Shown: piece by piece, positions 26,284 through 35,399 of the stretch
Layout of the letters: every line of letters starts with the position of its first letter
How positions within the stretch are numbered: position 1 is the first letter of the stretch
From: JAHEEL01 sp964195545
Lineage (GTDB): Bacteria > Actinomycetota > Acidimicrobiia > Spongiisociales > UBA5794
NCBI GenBank assembly: GCA_964195545.1
Contig: CAXMQQ010000031.1
Coordinates: forward strand, 1-55,066
Direction: 5' to 3'
Length of the DNA stretch: 55,066 nucleotides
Program-made: the position numbers and the translations under genes
The notes under the pieces: generated by a model
Told to the model about the DNA's origin: nothing
Seen by the model: the letters and a program-made list of their open reading frames with translations, nothing else
Database searches by the model: none

Positions 26284-26384
26284 GCCGAAGCGAGAAGCAC
26301 GTGGCCGAGGAGCAGAATGCCGAACAGTCCCCCCGACCGCACGACGCGGGGAAGCGGAGCGAGGTTAGGGGCATCTTCGGTCAT
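26232..26384 (-). CDS. Short frame encoding a lipoprotein signal peptide (5' part of frameshifted gene)
   Basis: 50 aa from the ATG at 26384, preceded by AAGGAAG. It contains a hydrophobic stretch and lipobox (GILLLGHVLLASAC), then only 16 residues before a TGA. That is too short for a functional lipoprotein, and the following frame (25987-26283) continues with protein-like sequence, so the pair looks like one gene broken by an indel. Confidence 0.5.
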   Translation of the reverse strand: MTEDAPNLAPLPRVVRSGGLFGILLLGHVLLASACTSETEARLSGTAPSL

Positions 26385-26410
26385 CGACCGCTTCCTTGTC
26401 TACGTCTGCT

Positions 26411-28366
26411 TCACTCCGCTAGGCCCAGGTTTTCTCGGTAGGCGTCGGATGACGGTTCGCGACCTAGGAAGGCTCGGAGGTGTTCGATCGCGTCACGCGA
26501 ATAGCCGCGTGCGAGCACTTCGCTGCGGTAGCGGGAGCCGACATCCGGATTGAGAACGCCTTCGTTGGAGAAGACCGAGAACATGTCATCTCCGTAGACC
26601 TTGGCCCACTGGTAGCCGTAGTAGCCGGCGTCGTAGCCACCCATCAGATGACCGAACGATGCAGCAAAGTGCGTGTCCTCGTGATACGGGATCAGGGTGA
26701 GAGCGAACGCCTCTCTGGTGGCACGCTCGATGTCGACGCCTCCGTGGCCCGCGTGGATGGCGAGATCGAACTTGCCGAGGAAGGCCTGACGCAGCGTGGT
26801 GAGCGCCGTGTTCTGATCGCGGGCAGCGACGAGACGCTCGACGAGATCGGCCGAGATCTCTTCGCCGGTCTCGTAGTGGCGTGCGAACCGTCGGAGAACT
26901 TCCGGTTCCCACGTCCAGTGCTCCATGATCTGTGAAGGTGCCTCGACGAAATCCCACTCGGTGCCGTAACCGGCGAAGCGTGGATGGTCGACCTCGGTGA
27001 GGCAGAAGTGCAGGACGTGTCCGAACTCGTGGAAGAGGGTGACGACTTCGTCGTGCTTGAGGAGAGAAGGTGTCCCGGGACCGGGCCTCGTGAAGTTCGC
27101 AACGATGGCCGCGACCGGAGGGCGATAGTGGCCGTCGTCCTTTCGCAGCCCTCCCGCTATCGAGAAACAGGCGGCATGACCGAACTTCCCTTCGCGGGGG
27201 AAGAGGTCGGCGTAGAAGAACGCGATCGGTTTCTCTGAACCTCGATTGCGGATCTCGTAGAGCTTGACATCATCGTGCCATGCGCCCGTCTCTTCGACCT
27301 CGCGGTAGTCGAGTCCGAAGACATCGCCCGTGATCTCGAACATTCCGGTGACGACGCTCTCGAGAGGAAAGTACTCGGCGACTGCGCTCTGATCGATTCC
27401 GTAATCCAGCCTGCGCTGCTTCGTGTGGTAGAACATCCAGTCCCACGACTGGATCGCCTCGTTGTCCAGATCTATCGCCGCGAGATCCTGGAGCGCGGCA
27501 AGTTCCTCCACACCCCGGCTGGTGAGACCGGGGATGATCGAGGCGTATAGCTCATCGACGCTTTCCGGGTCGGCCATCTTGACTTCCATCGCGTAGCGGG
27601 CCCAGCTGTCATAGCCAAGAAGACTTGCGATCTCCTCGCGAATGGAGACGGCTTCAGCGAGGAGGGGTGTGTTCTCATCTGCCGCGCGGTTCCAGAACTT
27701 GTATTGCATCTGGCGGCGCAGATCGCGGTTCTCGGCTTCTTCGACGAACGGGATGTAGTCCGGGTAGTTCATCGAGACCCGGAATGTTCCTTCGGAATCG
27801 CCGACCTCAAGACGGTCGATGTAGGCGTTCGGCAGTCCGGTGAGGTCTTCCCTCGTCATCTCGATACCGTCATCCCACTCATCCAGGTTGCTGCTGAACG
27901 CAACCTGAAGTTCGATGAGTCGCTGCTGCAGTTCGCGGAGGCGCTCACGATCTCCGTCATCGAGATCATGCCCCGCCCGGCGAAGGTCACGGAGCCAGAA
28001 TTCGAGGTTTCGCGCTTCGAGATCATCGAGGGCTCGCGCATCGTCGGTTGTCGCGTACGAGCGGACCGCGGCGGCGAGATCGGAGCGCATGATGAGATCG
28101 GCACCCCACTTGGCCGTCCGCTCGTCGGCGGCGACGGCGGCGGCCCGCACATCAGCATCGGAGTGAACCTTCGCCATGAACGATCCTCTGCCCGAGGCAT
28201 CGGATATCGTCACACCGGCGCGGTCGAGCGGTGCCAGGGTGTTGGTGTACGTCCGTGGTGCTTCGGTGAGGACTACGGCATCGACCGCTGCATCGGCTTG
28301 AGCGATGGCTGCTTCGGTGATTTCGGTAACGGAGTCGGGAGTGACGGCGGTGTAGTCATAGAGCAT
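26411..28366 (-). CDS. M3 family metallopeptidase (oligopeptidase)
   Basis: 651 aa zinc peptidase of the thimet oligopeptidase/Dcp type, cytosolic (no signal peptide). The active site HEFGH is at about 446-450, followed by the third zinc ligand in WDFVEAPSQIMEHWTWEPE. Other family blocks are FFYADLFPREGKFGHAACF, the RxDGHYxPPVAAIVANF-like segment and the late FALTLIPYHEDTHFAASFGHLMGGYDAGYYGYQW, the loop that binds peptide substrate. Predicted to hydrolyse short peptides. A TACCCT hexamer ends 7 bases before the ATG, suggesting a leaderless message. Confidence 0.92.
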   Translation of the reverse strand: MLYDYTAVTPDSVTEITEAAIAQADAAVDAVVLTEAPRTYTNTLAPLDRAGVTISDASGRGSFMAKVHSDADVRAAAVAADERTAKWGADLIMRSDLAAAVRSYATTDDARALDDLEARNLEFWLRDLRRAGHDLDDGDRERLRELQQRLIELQVAFSSNLDEWDDGIEMTREDLTGLPNAYIDRLEVGDSEGTFRVSMNYPDYIPFVEEAENRDLRRQMQYKFWNRAADENTPLLAEAVSIREEIASLLGYDSWARYAMEVKMADPESVDELYASIIPGLTSRGVEELAALQDLAAIDLDNEAIQSWDWMFYHTKQRRLDYGIDQSAVAEYFPLESVVTGMFEITGDVFGLDYREVEETGAWHDDVKLYEIRNRGSEKPIAFFYADLFPREGKFGHAACFSIAGGLRKDDGHYRPPVAAIVANFTRPGPGTPSLLKHDEVVTLFHEFGHVLHFCLTEVDHPRFAGYGTEWDFVEAPSQIMEHWTWEPEVLRRFARHYETGEEISADLVERLVAARDQNTALTTLRQAFLGKFDLAIHAGHGGVDIERATREAFALTLIPYHEDTHFAASFGHLMGGYDAGYYGYQWAKVYGDDMFSVFSNEGVLNPDVGSRYRSEVLARGYSRDAIEHLRAFLGREPSSDAYRENLGLAE

Positions 28367-28373
28367 GGCCGGA

Positions 28374-28379
28374 AGGGTA
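28374..28379 (-). promoter_or_regulatory. Putative -10 element (TACCCT) for the M3 peptidase gene
   Basis: Read on the minus strand; 7 bases separate it from the ATG at 28366 and no ribosome binding site intervenes. Confidence 0.4.
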
Positions 28380-28411
28380 CCGGAACCGTGTGTTTGGACC
28401 CCGGGCTACGG

Positions 28412-29383
28412 CTACTGGGACGGCGAGATGTCGAACAGCAAGGGCCTATGGGACGGGCCAAGAGCAGGTCCGACCCGACGGTGCGGAACGGTGATTCCCC
28501 CGGTGTAGAGGGCGTGGTCGATCGGCAGTCCGGTGTAGTTGCCGACGATCGGCCAGTCGAACGGTGGCCATGTTGCGGCGTACCCGAACCCATCCTCGGA
28601 GTTGGTCATGCCCTCGGAGAGCAACGTGAAAGCGTGTGACCATCGAGAGGCCTCGAGATTCCCCGCTACGACGATCGGGCCCTCCATGGACAGGGCGGCT
28701 TCGTTCACAGCGGTGAAGCGTTCGATTCGGTCATCGGCGGATGATGACGAACTGGACCTCCGGACCGACAGTCCGATCAGCGTCACGGTGCTCGTATCGT
28801 TGACAACTCGTACGGTGAAGTCCGAACCGGGTGCGGGTGGAAGCGACAAGGCGGTCGCGTTGTGACGGACGAGGATGATCGGCGTCCCGGTCGCTTCGTC
28901 AGCGATCTGCACCGCGACGATCCGGTACGGGGCATCGCTGTCGTCGAGCGTTGTCGCCCAGTCACCACTTGTGCGGTGGAGCAGGGCTACGTCGGCCTCT
29001 TCTTGATTGATCCACTCGATGACTGCTCCGCGGTTCTCCGACGTCTCGCCGGTGTCGAGGCTCACAACTCGGATGCTGTCACTCGAAGCCACAGCATCTT
29101 GGGTGGACAGCCACAGAGGGGCGAGGAGAACGGCATTCACCGCAGCTGCGAGCAAGAACAGGGCGGACAGTGCGCGACGGAACACGAACCCGTAGACCAC
29201 GGCGGTGGTCACGAGGGTCACGAGGAATGGGAGTCTCAGATCGGCGAGTCGGTCGAAGCCCCACCACGAGGCGCCGAAGAAGCCGAGAACGGTGCCGAGC
29301 GTCGCGAGGGTGCCGAAGAGGAAGACGAGCGCGGAGAAGAGCTTGCGTCCGGTCCCGGTCTCGATCGAGCTTGTTCCAGCCAT
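28412..29383 (-). CDS. Membrane protein with endonuclease/exonuclease/phosphatase-like domain
   Basis: 323 aa. Three hydrophobic segments in the first 100 residues (about 14-35, 45-65, 70-95) anchor an extracytoplasmic domain with EEP-like features: IRVVSLDTGETSENRGAVIEWINQEEADVALLHRT, IVVAGNLEASRWSHAF, and WPPFDWPIVGNYTGLPIDHALYTG with terminal SHRPLLFDI. The usual catalytic residues are partly replaced (LDTGETS in place of xNxxxxN; GNLEAS in place of GDFNxx), so phosphoesterase activity is doubtful. The ATG overlaps the stop of the PQQ lipoprotein gene (TGATG), forming a two-gene operon. Confidence 0.75.
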   Translation of the reverse strand: MAGTSSIETGTGRKLFSALVFLFGTLATLGTVLGFFGASWWGFDRLADLRLPFLVTLVTTAVVYGFVFRRALSALFLLAAAVNAVLLAPLWLSTQDAVASSDSIRVVSLDTGETSENRGAVIEWINQEEADVALLHRTSGDWATTLDDSDAPYRIVAVQIADEATGTPIILVRHNATALSLPPAPGSDFTVRVVNDTSTVTLIGLSVRRSSSSSSADDRIERFTAVNEAALSMEGPIVVAGNLEASRWSHAFTLLSEGMTNSEDGFGYAATWPPFDWPIVGNYTGLPIDHALYTGGITVPHRRVGPALGPSHRPLLFDISPSQ

Positions 29384-30969
29384 CAGTTCTCGAGAGCGTA
29401 GAAGAATCCATCGCGAGATCCCACATAGATCCGGCCGTTCCACACCGCGGGGGTCGACTCAATGCAGGCACCGGTGCCGACGGTCACGTCCCACAGGTGC
29501 TCCGGCGAGCGTGGATTCGTGAGATCGTATGCCCGGAAACCAGAGTGATCAGTGAGACAATCGGCGCCAACGACAAGCGTGTTGCCGGCGATGACCGGTG
29601 ACGACCATGCGTTGCCACCGATGAAATCCTGCCAGACGGTCTCCCCTGTGGTGGTGTCCACAGCGACGAGATCGCCTGCGTCGGTTGCCACGAAGAGAAG
29701 GCCGGCATCCGTGTGGAGCGCAGGTGTCGCCCATGCGCCGGCGTCTTGTCCGCGAGCAGCCGACAGGTGAACCGACCAGACCACAGGATCGTCCGGGTTG
29801 TTCGGGTCGAGTTTGGCGAGATCTCCGACTTCGCGAACGCGACGTGCGGCGGTGTTGTTCGTTTTCGCCGTGTCGGCATGGGAGATCACGTAGAGGAAGC
29901 CTTCCTGGTCGATGCTGATGGTGGCGTCGGTGTCATCACCGTTCCAAAAGTCGAAGAAGATCTCCCCGTTCCCCGATTCGATGTCAGAGAGATCGACGCC
30001 GACAACTCGCCCGGCGGATGTTGTGAAGTAGGCGCGCTGCTCGAAGACGGCGGTCGAGTTCTCGACCGAATGCTGTCGCCCGAAGATCTCGGTGAGTTCG
30101 TCGGTCCACGCGGGGATCTGATACACGACCTGTGGATCGACGGTCACGTTCCCGTCGATGTCATAGCCACGGTTGAGCTTGACGGCGAACCACCATGAGT
30201 TCTCTCCACCCTCGTACATCATGTCGTCGACGATGACCGGGTTCGAGTCCCAGTCGTCGTTCCAGATCCCTTCCACCGACTTGGCGTGCAGTGACCACAC
30301 CTCGTGTGGCTCTTCGCCGTCGAGAGCGATGATGCGGAACCGAGGGTCGCGAGAGCCCGTGTAGAGCAGTGGGAAGCCGTCGGGGTCGAGGGTCACGGAA
30401 CCCTTGATGATGTCGCCCATGTCAAAATCAGGGCGTGTTCGTTCCCCAGTGTCAGCATCCAGGAAGTGGATCTGCTTGTCGTATGCACCGAAGATCACCT
30501 CGGTGATCCCATCGGGGCGTTCCCACACGACGGGTTGTCCCGTCCATCCACTGCCACACCAGACCTTGGGATCCTTGCCAACGGGGGACTGACCGCACAT
30601 CGGGTTCTGGTCGCTCGGGAAACGCCACGACGCATCCGGCGCTGTCTGCGACACGGGGCCCGAACCGAAGTACGTTCGCGTTGGGTTGCCGCGGAACATC
30701 GTCAGCCCGACGACTTCGCCCCACGGTTCTCCGACGCTCTCGCTTGGGACAACTCCGGGAGGCCGCGAGGGGATCGTCGTGGTTGAGGTTGAGGGGGCGG
30801 TCGTCGACGTAGGGTCTCCCGACTGGGTGGTCTCGCTGCCGGGGAGCGTGGTGACCGGAGCGAATGTTGTCGTCGAGCTGTTCGGATCGACCGGCGTAAC
30901 GTCGGCACCGGCCACGCAAGCAGTAGCGAGCAGGCTGAGGCCGACAACGAAGAGGATCGTGCGGTGCAT
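29383..30969 (-). CDS. PQQ-like beta-propeller lipoprotein
   Basis: 528 aa. Signal peptide with a lipobox-like ATA-Cys18, a Thr/Ser/Pro-rich linker (about 30-72), then a propeller built of repeated blades: EVIFGAYDKQIHFLDADTGE, GLLFVATDAGDLVAVDTTTGETVWQDF, GRIYVGSRDGFFYALEN and others each with a Trp/Asp turn. Such proteins are BamB-like scaffolds or PQQ-dehydrogenase-like; no quinone-binding or catalytic residues could be identified, so a structural or substrate-binding role outside the membrane is likelier. Coupled to the EEP-like gene downstream. A TACACT hexamer lies 8 bases before the ATG. Confidence 0.82.
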   Translation of the reverse strand: MHRTILFVVGLSLLATACVAGADVTPVDPNSSTTTFAPVTTLPGSETTQSGDPTSTTAPSTSTTTIPSRPPGVVPSESVGEPWGEVVGLTMFRGNPTRTYFGSGPVSQTAPDASWRFPSDQNPMCGQSPVGKDPKVWCGSGWTGQPVVWERPDGITEVIFGAYDKQIHFLDADTGERTRPDFDMGDIIKGSVTLDPDGFPLLYTGSRDPRFRIIALDGEEPHEVWSLHAKSVEGIWNDDWDSNPVIVDDMMYEGGENSWWFAVKLNRGYDIDGNVTVDPQVVYQIPAWTDELTEIFGRQHSVENSTAVFEQRAYFTTSAGRVVGVDLSDIESGNGEIFFDFWNGDDTDATISIDQEGFLYVISHADTAKTNNTAARRVREVGDLAKLDPNNPDDPVVWSVHLSAARGQDAGAWATPALHTDAGLLFVATDAGDLVAVDTTTGETVWQDFIGGNAWSSPVIAGNTLVVGADCLTDHSGFRAYDLTNPRSPEHLWDVTVGTGACIESTPAVWNGRIYVGSRDGFFYALEN

Positions 30970-30977
30970 CGGCCAGA

Positions 30978-30983
30978 AGTGTA
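30978..30983 (-). promoter_or_regulatory. Putative -10 element (TACACT) for the PQQ lipoprotein gene
   Basis: Minus-strand hexamer 8 bases before the ATG at 30969. The divergent YihY gene has its own element 39 bases to the right. Confidence 0.4.
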
Positions 30984-31021
30984 GGAACCGGGATGTTTTC
31001 TGCTCGGGACCGTGGGAGTCG

Positions 31022-31027
31022 TATCCT
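31022..31027 (+). promoter_or_regulatory. Putative -10 element (TATCCT) for the YihY-ABC exporter operon
   Basis: Ends 6 bases before the ATG at 31034, giving a predicted transcription start at the A of the start codon. Confidence 0.5.
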
Positions 31028-31033
31028 CAAACC

Positions 31034-31864
31034 ATGCGCGCACTGCCTCCCCGTCTCGATCCTCTCCGCACCGCATACGAGCGCATCATGGATGCCGACC
31101 CGTTCTTGATGTCGGCGGCGATCGCATACAACGCGTTCTTCGCACTCGTTCCGCTGGCTTTCGCCGCTGTTGCCGGTCTGTCGATGCTTGAGACAGGCGA
31201 CGATGCTATCGGTCGGATCCGGGACATGGTGGCCGAGGGGCTTCCCGACGAAGTTGGTGCGTTCCTGGTCGGGATCTTCGAAGAGGCCCAACAGGCCACG
31301 TTTGGACTGGGATCAACCGTGCTCGTGATATCTCTGTTGGTTGCTCTGTGGTCCGGGTCCCGAGCCATCTACGCCGTGCAGAAGTCACTCCGGCTCATCG
31401 AGCGCACAGAGGACCATCGTCCCTATTGGAAGACCCGCGGATTGGGAATCCTGTTCACTCTTGGTGCCGGCCTTGCCCTGATCCTGGGGTACGTTCTGGT
31501 GATCTTCGGAGCCTGGCTCATCCAGACGCTCGATCACTTCGGCATCCCTGTTGGATCGGTGACGGGAACCACCGGTGCAGTTCTGCTCGGCTGGGTGGCC
31601 GCCGTGTTGTACGCCATTTACGAATGGGGAACGCCGAGCCAGATCCGGCGGCCCTTCGTTTCGGCCGTGGTGGCTACGGGCATCTTGACCATCACGACCC
31701 TTGGAGCTGCGTTGATCGTGCCCGACCTCGGCGGAGGAACAGTGGCGGCGCTCGGATCGGTCGGCGTCGTTCTGATCTGGTCCTACGTCATCGGTCTCAT
31801 CGTGATCGTGGTTCCCGCGATCGTGCCCTCCATCGAAGACGTTATCCGAGGCACCGCCGAGTGA
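31034..31864 (+). CDS. YihY/BrkB family membrane protein
   Basis: 276 aa with six transmembrane helices. Family motifs: AIAYNAFFALVPLAFAAVAG (about 30-50), LLVALWSGSRAIYAVQKSLRLI and the late LYAIYEWGTPSQIRRPFVSA. The family was once called ribonuclease BN, an annotation later withdrawn; it is now considered a membrane protein, possibly a transporter or a factor in envelope homeostasis. Its stop overlaps the first exporter gene (GTGA), so it heads the four-gene operon 31034-36520 and may partner the exporter. Confidence 0.85.
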   Translation: MRALPPRLDPLRTAYERIMDADPFLMSAAIAYNAFFALVPLAFAAVAGLSMLETGDDAIGRIRDMVAEGLPDEVGAFLVGIFEEAQQATFGLGSTVLVISLLVALWSGSRAIYAVQKSLRLIERTEDHRPYWKTRGLGILFTLGAGLALILGYVLVIFGAWLIQTLDHFGIPVGSVTGTTGAVLLGWVAAVLYAIYEWGTPSQIRRPFVSAVVATGILTITTLGAALIVPDLGGGTVAALGSVGVVLIWSYVIGLIVIVVPAIVPSIEDVIRGTAE

Positions 31865-33627
31865 GCGCCGATCGAGCGGGCGTGGACATCAAGGCAGGCA
31901 TCGGCCTCCTTGCCAAGACCGCACGGTCGTACCCGAGGGACGGGTCGATCGCGATGCTCGGGGCGCTCGTCTGGATGGCGGCGGTGGTCGCCATCCCATA
32001 CATCGTCAAGCTGATCATCGATGATGCGGTCCTCGACGATCGTCGGGATCTCTTGCTACCCCTGGTTGCCGTGTTGGCGGCTATTGGGTTGATCCAGGCG
32101 ATCGGGATGGGTCTACGGCGCTACTTCGGGTTCCGGCTCTCCTATCGCGCTGAGGCCGATCTAAGAGGCAGGATGTTCGCTCACATCCAGCGTCTCGCGT
32201 TCTCGTTCCACGACGTCACACCGACCGGACAGCTCATGTCGAGAGCGTCGTCGGACCTCTCTCAGATTCGCCTGATTCTCATGATGCTGCCGATCGTGAT
32301 TGCCAACATCGCGATGTTCGTCGTCGTGATCGTCGTACTCATCGTGATCGATCCGGTACTTGGTCTCGTCGCGTCGCTGACCGTCCCGGCGCTCGTTCTC
32401 ACAGCGAACAGGCTTGCGAACCGCATCATCGGTCTCTCGTTCAGTGTTCAACAGAAACTCGCCGACCTCGCAGAGGTCGTCGAGGAGACGGTCGCCGGAA
32501 TCGAGGTCGTCAAGGCGTACGGGCAGGAACGCCGGGAAGAGCAGCGGCTTCAGCGAGCGGCGTTCGCGATCTATGACGACACGATCCAGATCGCACGGTA
32601 CCGATCGAGGTACGGGCCACTCTTCGAGTTGATTCCTTCGTTCGGCACCGTCGCAGTGCTGTGGGTCGGCGGGTTCCGCGTCATCGATGGCGCCCTGACA
32701 CCGGGGGAGTTCGTGGCGTTCACCCAGTACCTCGCGGTGCTTGTCCTCCCGTTGATGATCACCGGTTGGTTCTTCGCCAACCTGCCCAGAGCAGCGGCCT
32801 CTGCCTCGCGGATCGAGGACCTCCTGGCGACCGATCCGATCATCGAGGATCCAGCGAATTCGGTCGGATTGCCGGACGGGCCCGGGGAGATCCGCTTCTC
32901 GGATGTGCGGTTCGCCTATCCCGGAGGCGGCGCGGTCCTTGACGGCATGGATCTCATTGTCCCCGGCGGTGCCGCCGTGGCACTCGTTGGCACGACCGGT
33001 TCGGGAAAGACGACGGTCGCCAATCTCGTGCCGCGGTTCTACGACGTCGACGAAGGGTCCGTCACCATCGACGGGATCGATGTCCGCGATCTCGCCTTGA
33101 GCGATCTGCGGTCCGAGGTCGCGGTCGTGTTCCAGGAGACGTTCCTCTTCTCGGCGTCGATCGCCGAGAACATCCGGGTTGGTGATCCGAATGCCGACGA
33201 CCGAACCGTGCGATCGGCGGCCCGGCTCGCCCAGGCCCACGACTTCGTCTGCTCGATGACCGATGGGTACGACACGGTGATCGGCGAACGCGGCCATACC
33301 CTCTCGGGTGGACAGCGCCAGCGGATCGCCCTCGCTCGAAGCGTTCTTCGCGATCCGCGCATCCTGATCCTCGACGACGCGACATCGTCGGTCGATGCGA
33401 TCGTTGAAGCGGAGATCCAAGATGCCCTCCGTCAAGTGATGGCCGGGCGAACGACGCTGATCATCGCTCACCGAACATCGACGTTGGCCCTTGCCGATCT
33501 CGTTGTCTTCTTGGAGGACGGAGCGATCGTCGCTGTCGGCACCCACAGTGAGCTTCTCGAGGCGATCCCGAGATACGGAGAAGTCCTCGCAAGCGACGAG
33601 GACCGTGTTGGCGGGGGCCGGCGATGA
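31861..33627 (+). CDS. ABC exporter half-transporter, degenerate-site subunit
   Basis: 588 aa, type IV exporter: six transmembrane helices (about 1-320), then an ABC domain. Walker A GTTGSGKTT (about 376), Q-loop VFQETFLFSASIAENI, canonical signature LSGGQRQRIALARS (about 481), Walker B ILILDDATSSVD (about 500-511), His switch IIAHRTSTLA. The residue after the Walker B aspartate is Asp where active exporters have Glu. Its partner, the next gene, has the Glu but an altered signature, so they should form an asymmetric heterodimer of the TM287/288 or BmrCD kind. GTG start overlaps the YihY stop; its own stop overlaps the partner start (ATGA). Substrate unknown. Confidence 0.9.
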   Translation: MSADRAGVDIKAGIGLLAKTARSYPRDGSIAMLGALVWMAAVVAIPYIVKLIIDDAVLDDRRDLLLPLVAVLAAIGLIQAIGMGLRRYFGFRLSYRAEADLRGRMFAHIQRLAFSFHDVTPTGQLMSRASSDLSQIRLILMMLPIVIANIAMFVVVIVVLIVIDPVLGLVASLTVPALVLTANRLANRIIGLSFSVQQKLADLAEVVEETVAGIEVVKAYGQERREEQRLQRAAFAIYDDTIQIARYRSRYGPLFELIPSFGTVAVLWVGGFRVIDGALTPGEFVAFTQYLAVLVLPLMITGWFFANLPRAAASASRIEDLLATDPIIEDPANSVGLPDGPGEIRFSDVRFAYPGGGAVLDGMDLIVPGGAAVALVGTTGSGKTTVANLVPRFYDVDEGSVTIDGIDVRDLALSDLRSEVAVVFQETFLFSASIAENIRVGDPNADDRTVRSAARLAQAHDFVCSMTDGYDTVIGERGHTLSGGQRQRIALARSVLRDPRILILDDATSSVDAIVEAEIQDALRQVMAGRTTLIIAHRTSTLALADLVVFLEDGAIVAVGTHSELLEAIPRYGEVLASDEDRVGGGRR

Positions 33628-35399
33628 AGTACATGTCGCATGCCGGTGACTACGAGATCGAAGACCGGCGCGGACTGCTTGTGCGGGCGGCCAGACTTGG
33701 TCGGAATCTGCGGCTTCCTGCGACCGGCGCACTGATCGCCGCGGTGTTCGGTACTGCGGCCAGGCTCGCCGGTCCTCTGACCGTGAGAGCGGGGATCGAC
33801 CGTGGTATCGCAGAGGGTGACAAGATCGCGGTATCACGGGCTGCCATCGTGTTCCTGATCCTCCTCGTGGTGCAGTACGTGTTCGTGATGATCTCGCGAT
33901 ATGGGATCGCCTGGGTAGGCGAGCAGTATCTCGTCAAGTTGCGCGGCGTCGTATTCGGGCACCTGATCCGGTCTGACACTGCATTCTTCTCTCGGTCGAA
34001 GAGTGGCGTGCTGGTCAGTCGCATGACGTCGGACATCGAGTCGCTGCAAGAGTTCGCAGGCGACGGTGCAGTGATGGCTCTGACGAATGCCTTGACGGTG
34101 ATCGGTGTCGCCATTGCCATGGTGCTCATCGATTGGCAGATGGCACTCGCCACCCTGGTCGTCATCGGCATCTTGATCGGCATCTCGGTCGTCTTCCAAC
34201 GGCAGGCGTCCAGGGCGTACGGGCAGGTTCGGGAACGGATCGGGCGCGTGCTTGCGGGCCTCCAGGAAGGGATCGCCGGTGTCCGGGTCGTCCAGGCATT
34301 CACCCAGGAGCATGTCCAGGCGACCACATTCGGACAGGTCAACGAGGATCACTACCGAGCCAACATGAAGGCTGCCGCAGCGATCTCGTGGTATTTCCCA
34401 TCCGTTGGATTGCTGCGGGTCGTGGCACTCGGGGCCGTCCTCGTCATCGGTGGCTTGCGGGCGATCGACGGAACGATGACGTTCGGAACGCTCGTTGTCT
34501 TCCTCCTCTATCTCGATTGGTTCTTCCAGCCGATCGTGAATCTGGCCAACGTCTACAACCTTCTCCAGTCGGCGATGGCAGCGCTCGGCAAGCTGTTCAA
34601 TCTCCTCGATGTAGAGGCCGACGTTGTCGAGCGTCCGGGCGCGTATGATCTCGAGACCCCGGTTTCCGGTGCGATCAAGTTGAGCGACGTCACCTTCGGC
34701 TATGAGGAGGGCACAGACGTACTGCACCATGTCGACCTCGACATTCCTGCCGGCCAGCGTCTCGCCGTCGTTGGTGAGACGGGCGCCGGAAAGTCGACGA
34801 TCGCGAAACTGATTCTTCGCTTCTACGACCCACAGGGCGGGGAGGTCGAGATCGATGGGTCGAACCTGCGGGATCTGACCATGGCGTCCCGTACCGACGC
34901 CATCGCACTCATTCCTCAGGACGGCTTCCTGTTCAACGGGACGCTGCGAGACAACCTGAAATACGGCGCACCGGACGCAACGGACGATGATGTGTGGAAC
35001 GTGCTGCGGGCAATGGGGATCGACGCCTGGGTTCGCGGACTTCCTGAGGGACTCGAGACCGAGGTCCGCGAGCGCGGTGGACGATTCTCTGCCGGTGAGC
35101 GACAGTTGGTCGCCTTGGGTCGGGCGTTCCTCGACGATCCGGTGGTCATCGTCCTCGACGAGGCAACGTCGAACCTCGACCCCGGAACGGAATTGGAAGT
35201 CGAAGGTGCACTGCGTGTGCTCCTGGCGGGCCGGACGGCGATCGTGATCGCTCATCGTCTCCGCTCGGCTGAGCGAGCCGATCGCGTGATCATGATCGAC
35301 GACGGCGGCATCATCGCCGATGGTCGCCACACAGACCTGGTCGAGTCGAGTCCTGAATTCGGTCGCCTCGTTGAGGCATGGGAAAGAGGGATGAAATGA
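33624..35399 (+). CDS. ABC exporter half-transporter, catalytic-site subunit
   Basis: 591 aa, six transmembrane helices then an ABC domain. Walker A GETGAGKST (about 384), Q-loop LIPQDGFLFNGTLRDNL, non-consensus signature FSAGERQLVALGRAF (about 487), Walker B VIVLDEATSNLD with catalytic Glu (about 513), His switch VIAHRLRSAE. With the preceding subunit, the consensus site combines this Walker A/B with the partner's LSGGQ, and the degenerate site combines the partner's Asp with this FSAGE. The ATG overlaps the previous stop, and the stop overlaps the PLP enzyme start (ATGA). Probably exports a small hydrophobic or peptide-like compound. Confidence 0.9.
   Translation: MKYMSHAGDYEIEDRRGLLVRAARLGRNLRLPATGALIAAVFGTAARLAGPLTVRAGIDRGIAEGDKIAVSRAAIVFLILLVVQYVFVMISRYGIAWVGEQYLVKLRGVVFGHLIRSDTAFFSRSKSGVLVSRMTSDIESLQEFAGDGAVMALTNALTVIGVAIAMVLIDWQMALATLVVIGILIGISVVFQRQASRAYGQVRERIGRVLAGLQEGIAGVRVVQAFTQEHVQATTFGQVNEDHYRANMKAAAAISWYFPSVGLLRVVALGAVLVIGGLRAIDGTMTFGTLVVFLLYLDWFFQPIVNLANVYNLLQSAMAALGKLFNLLDVEADVVERPGAYDLETPVSGAIKLSDVTFGYEEGTDVLHHVDLDIPAGQRLAVVGETGAGKSTIAKLILRFYDPQGGEVEIDGSNLRDLTMASRTDAIALIPQDGFLFNGTLRDNLKYGAPDATDDDVWNVLRAMGIDAWVRGLPEGLETEVRERGGRFSAGERQLVALGRAFLDDPVVIVLDEATSNLDPGTELEVEGALRVLLAGRTAIVIAHRLRSAERADRVIMIDDGGIIADGRHTDLVESSPEFGRLVEAWERGMK

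Noticed and set aside
33834..35330. 498-codon minus-strand frame opposite the second ABC exporter gene
   Set aside because: Antisense shadow rich in Arg, His and Asp; the plus strand has complete ABC motifs.
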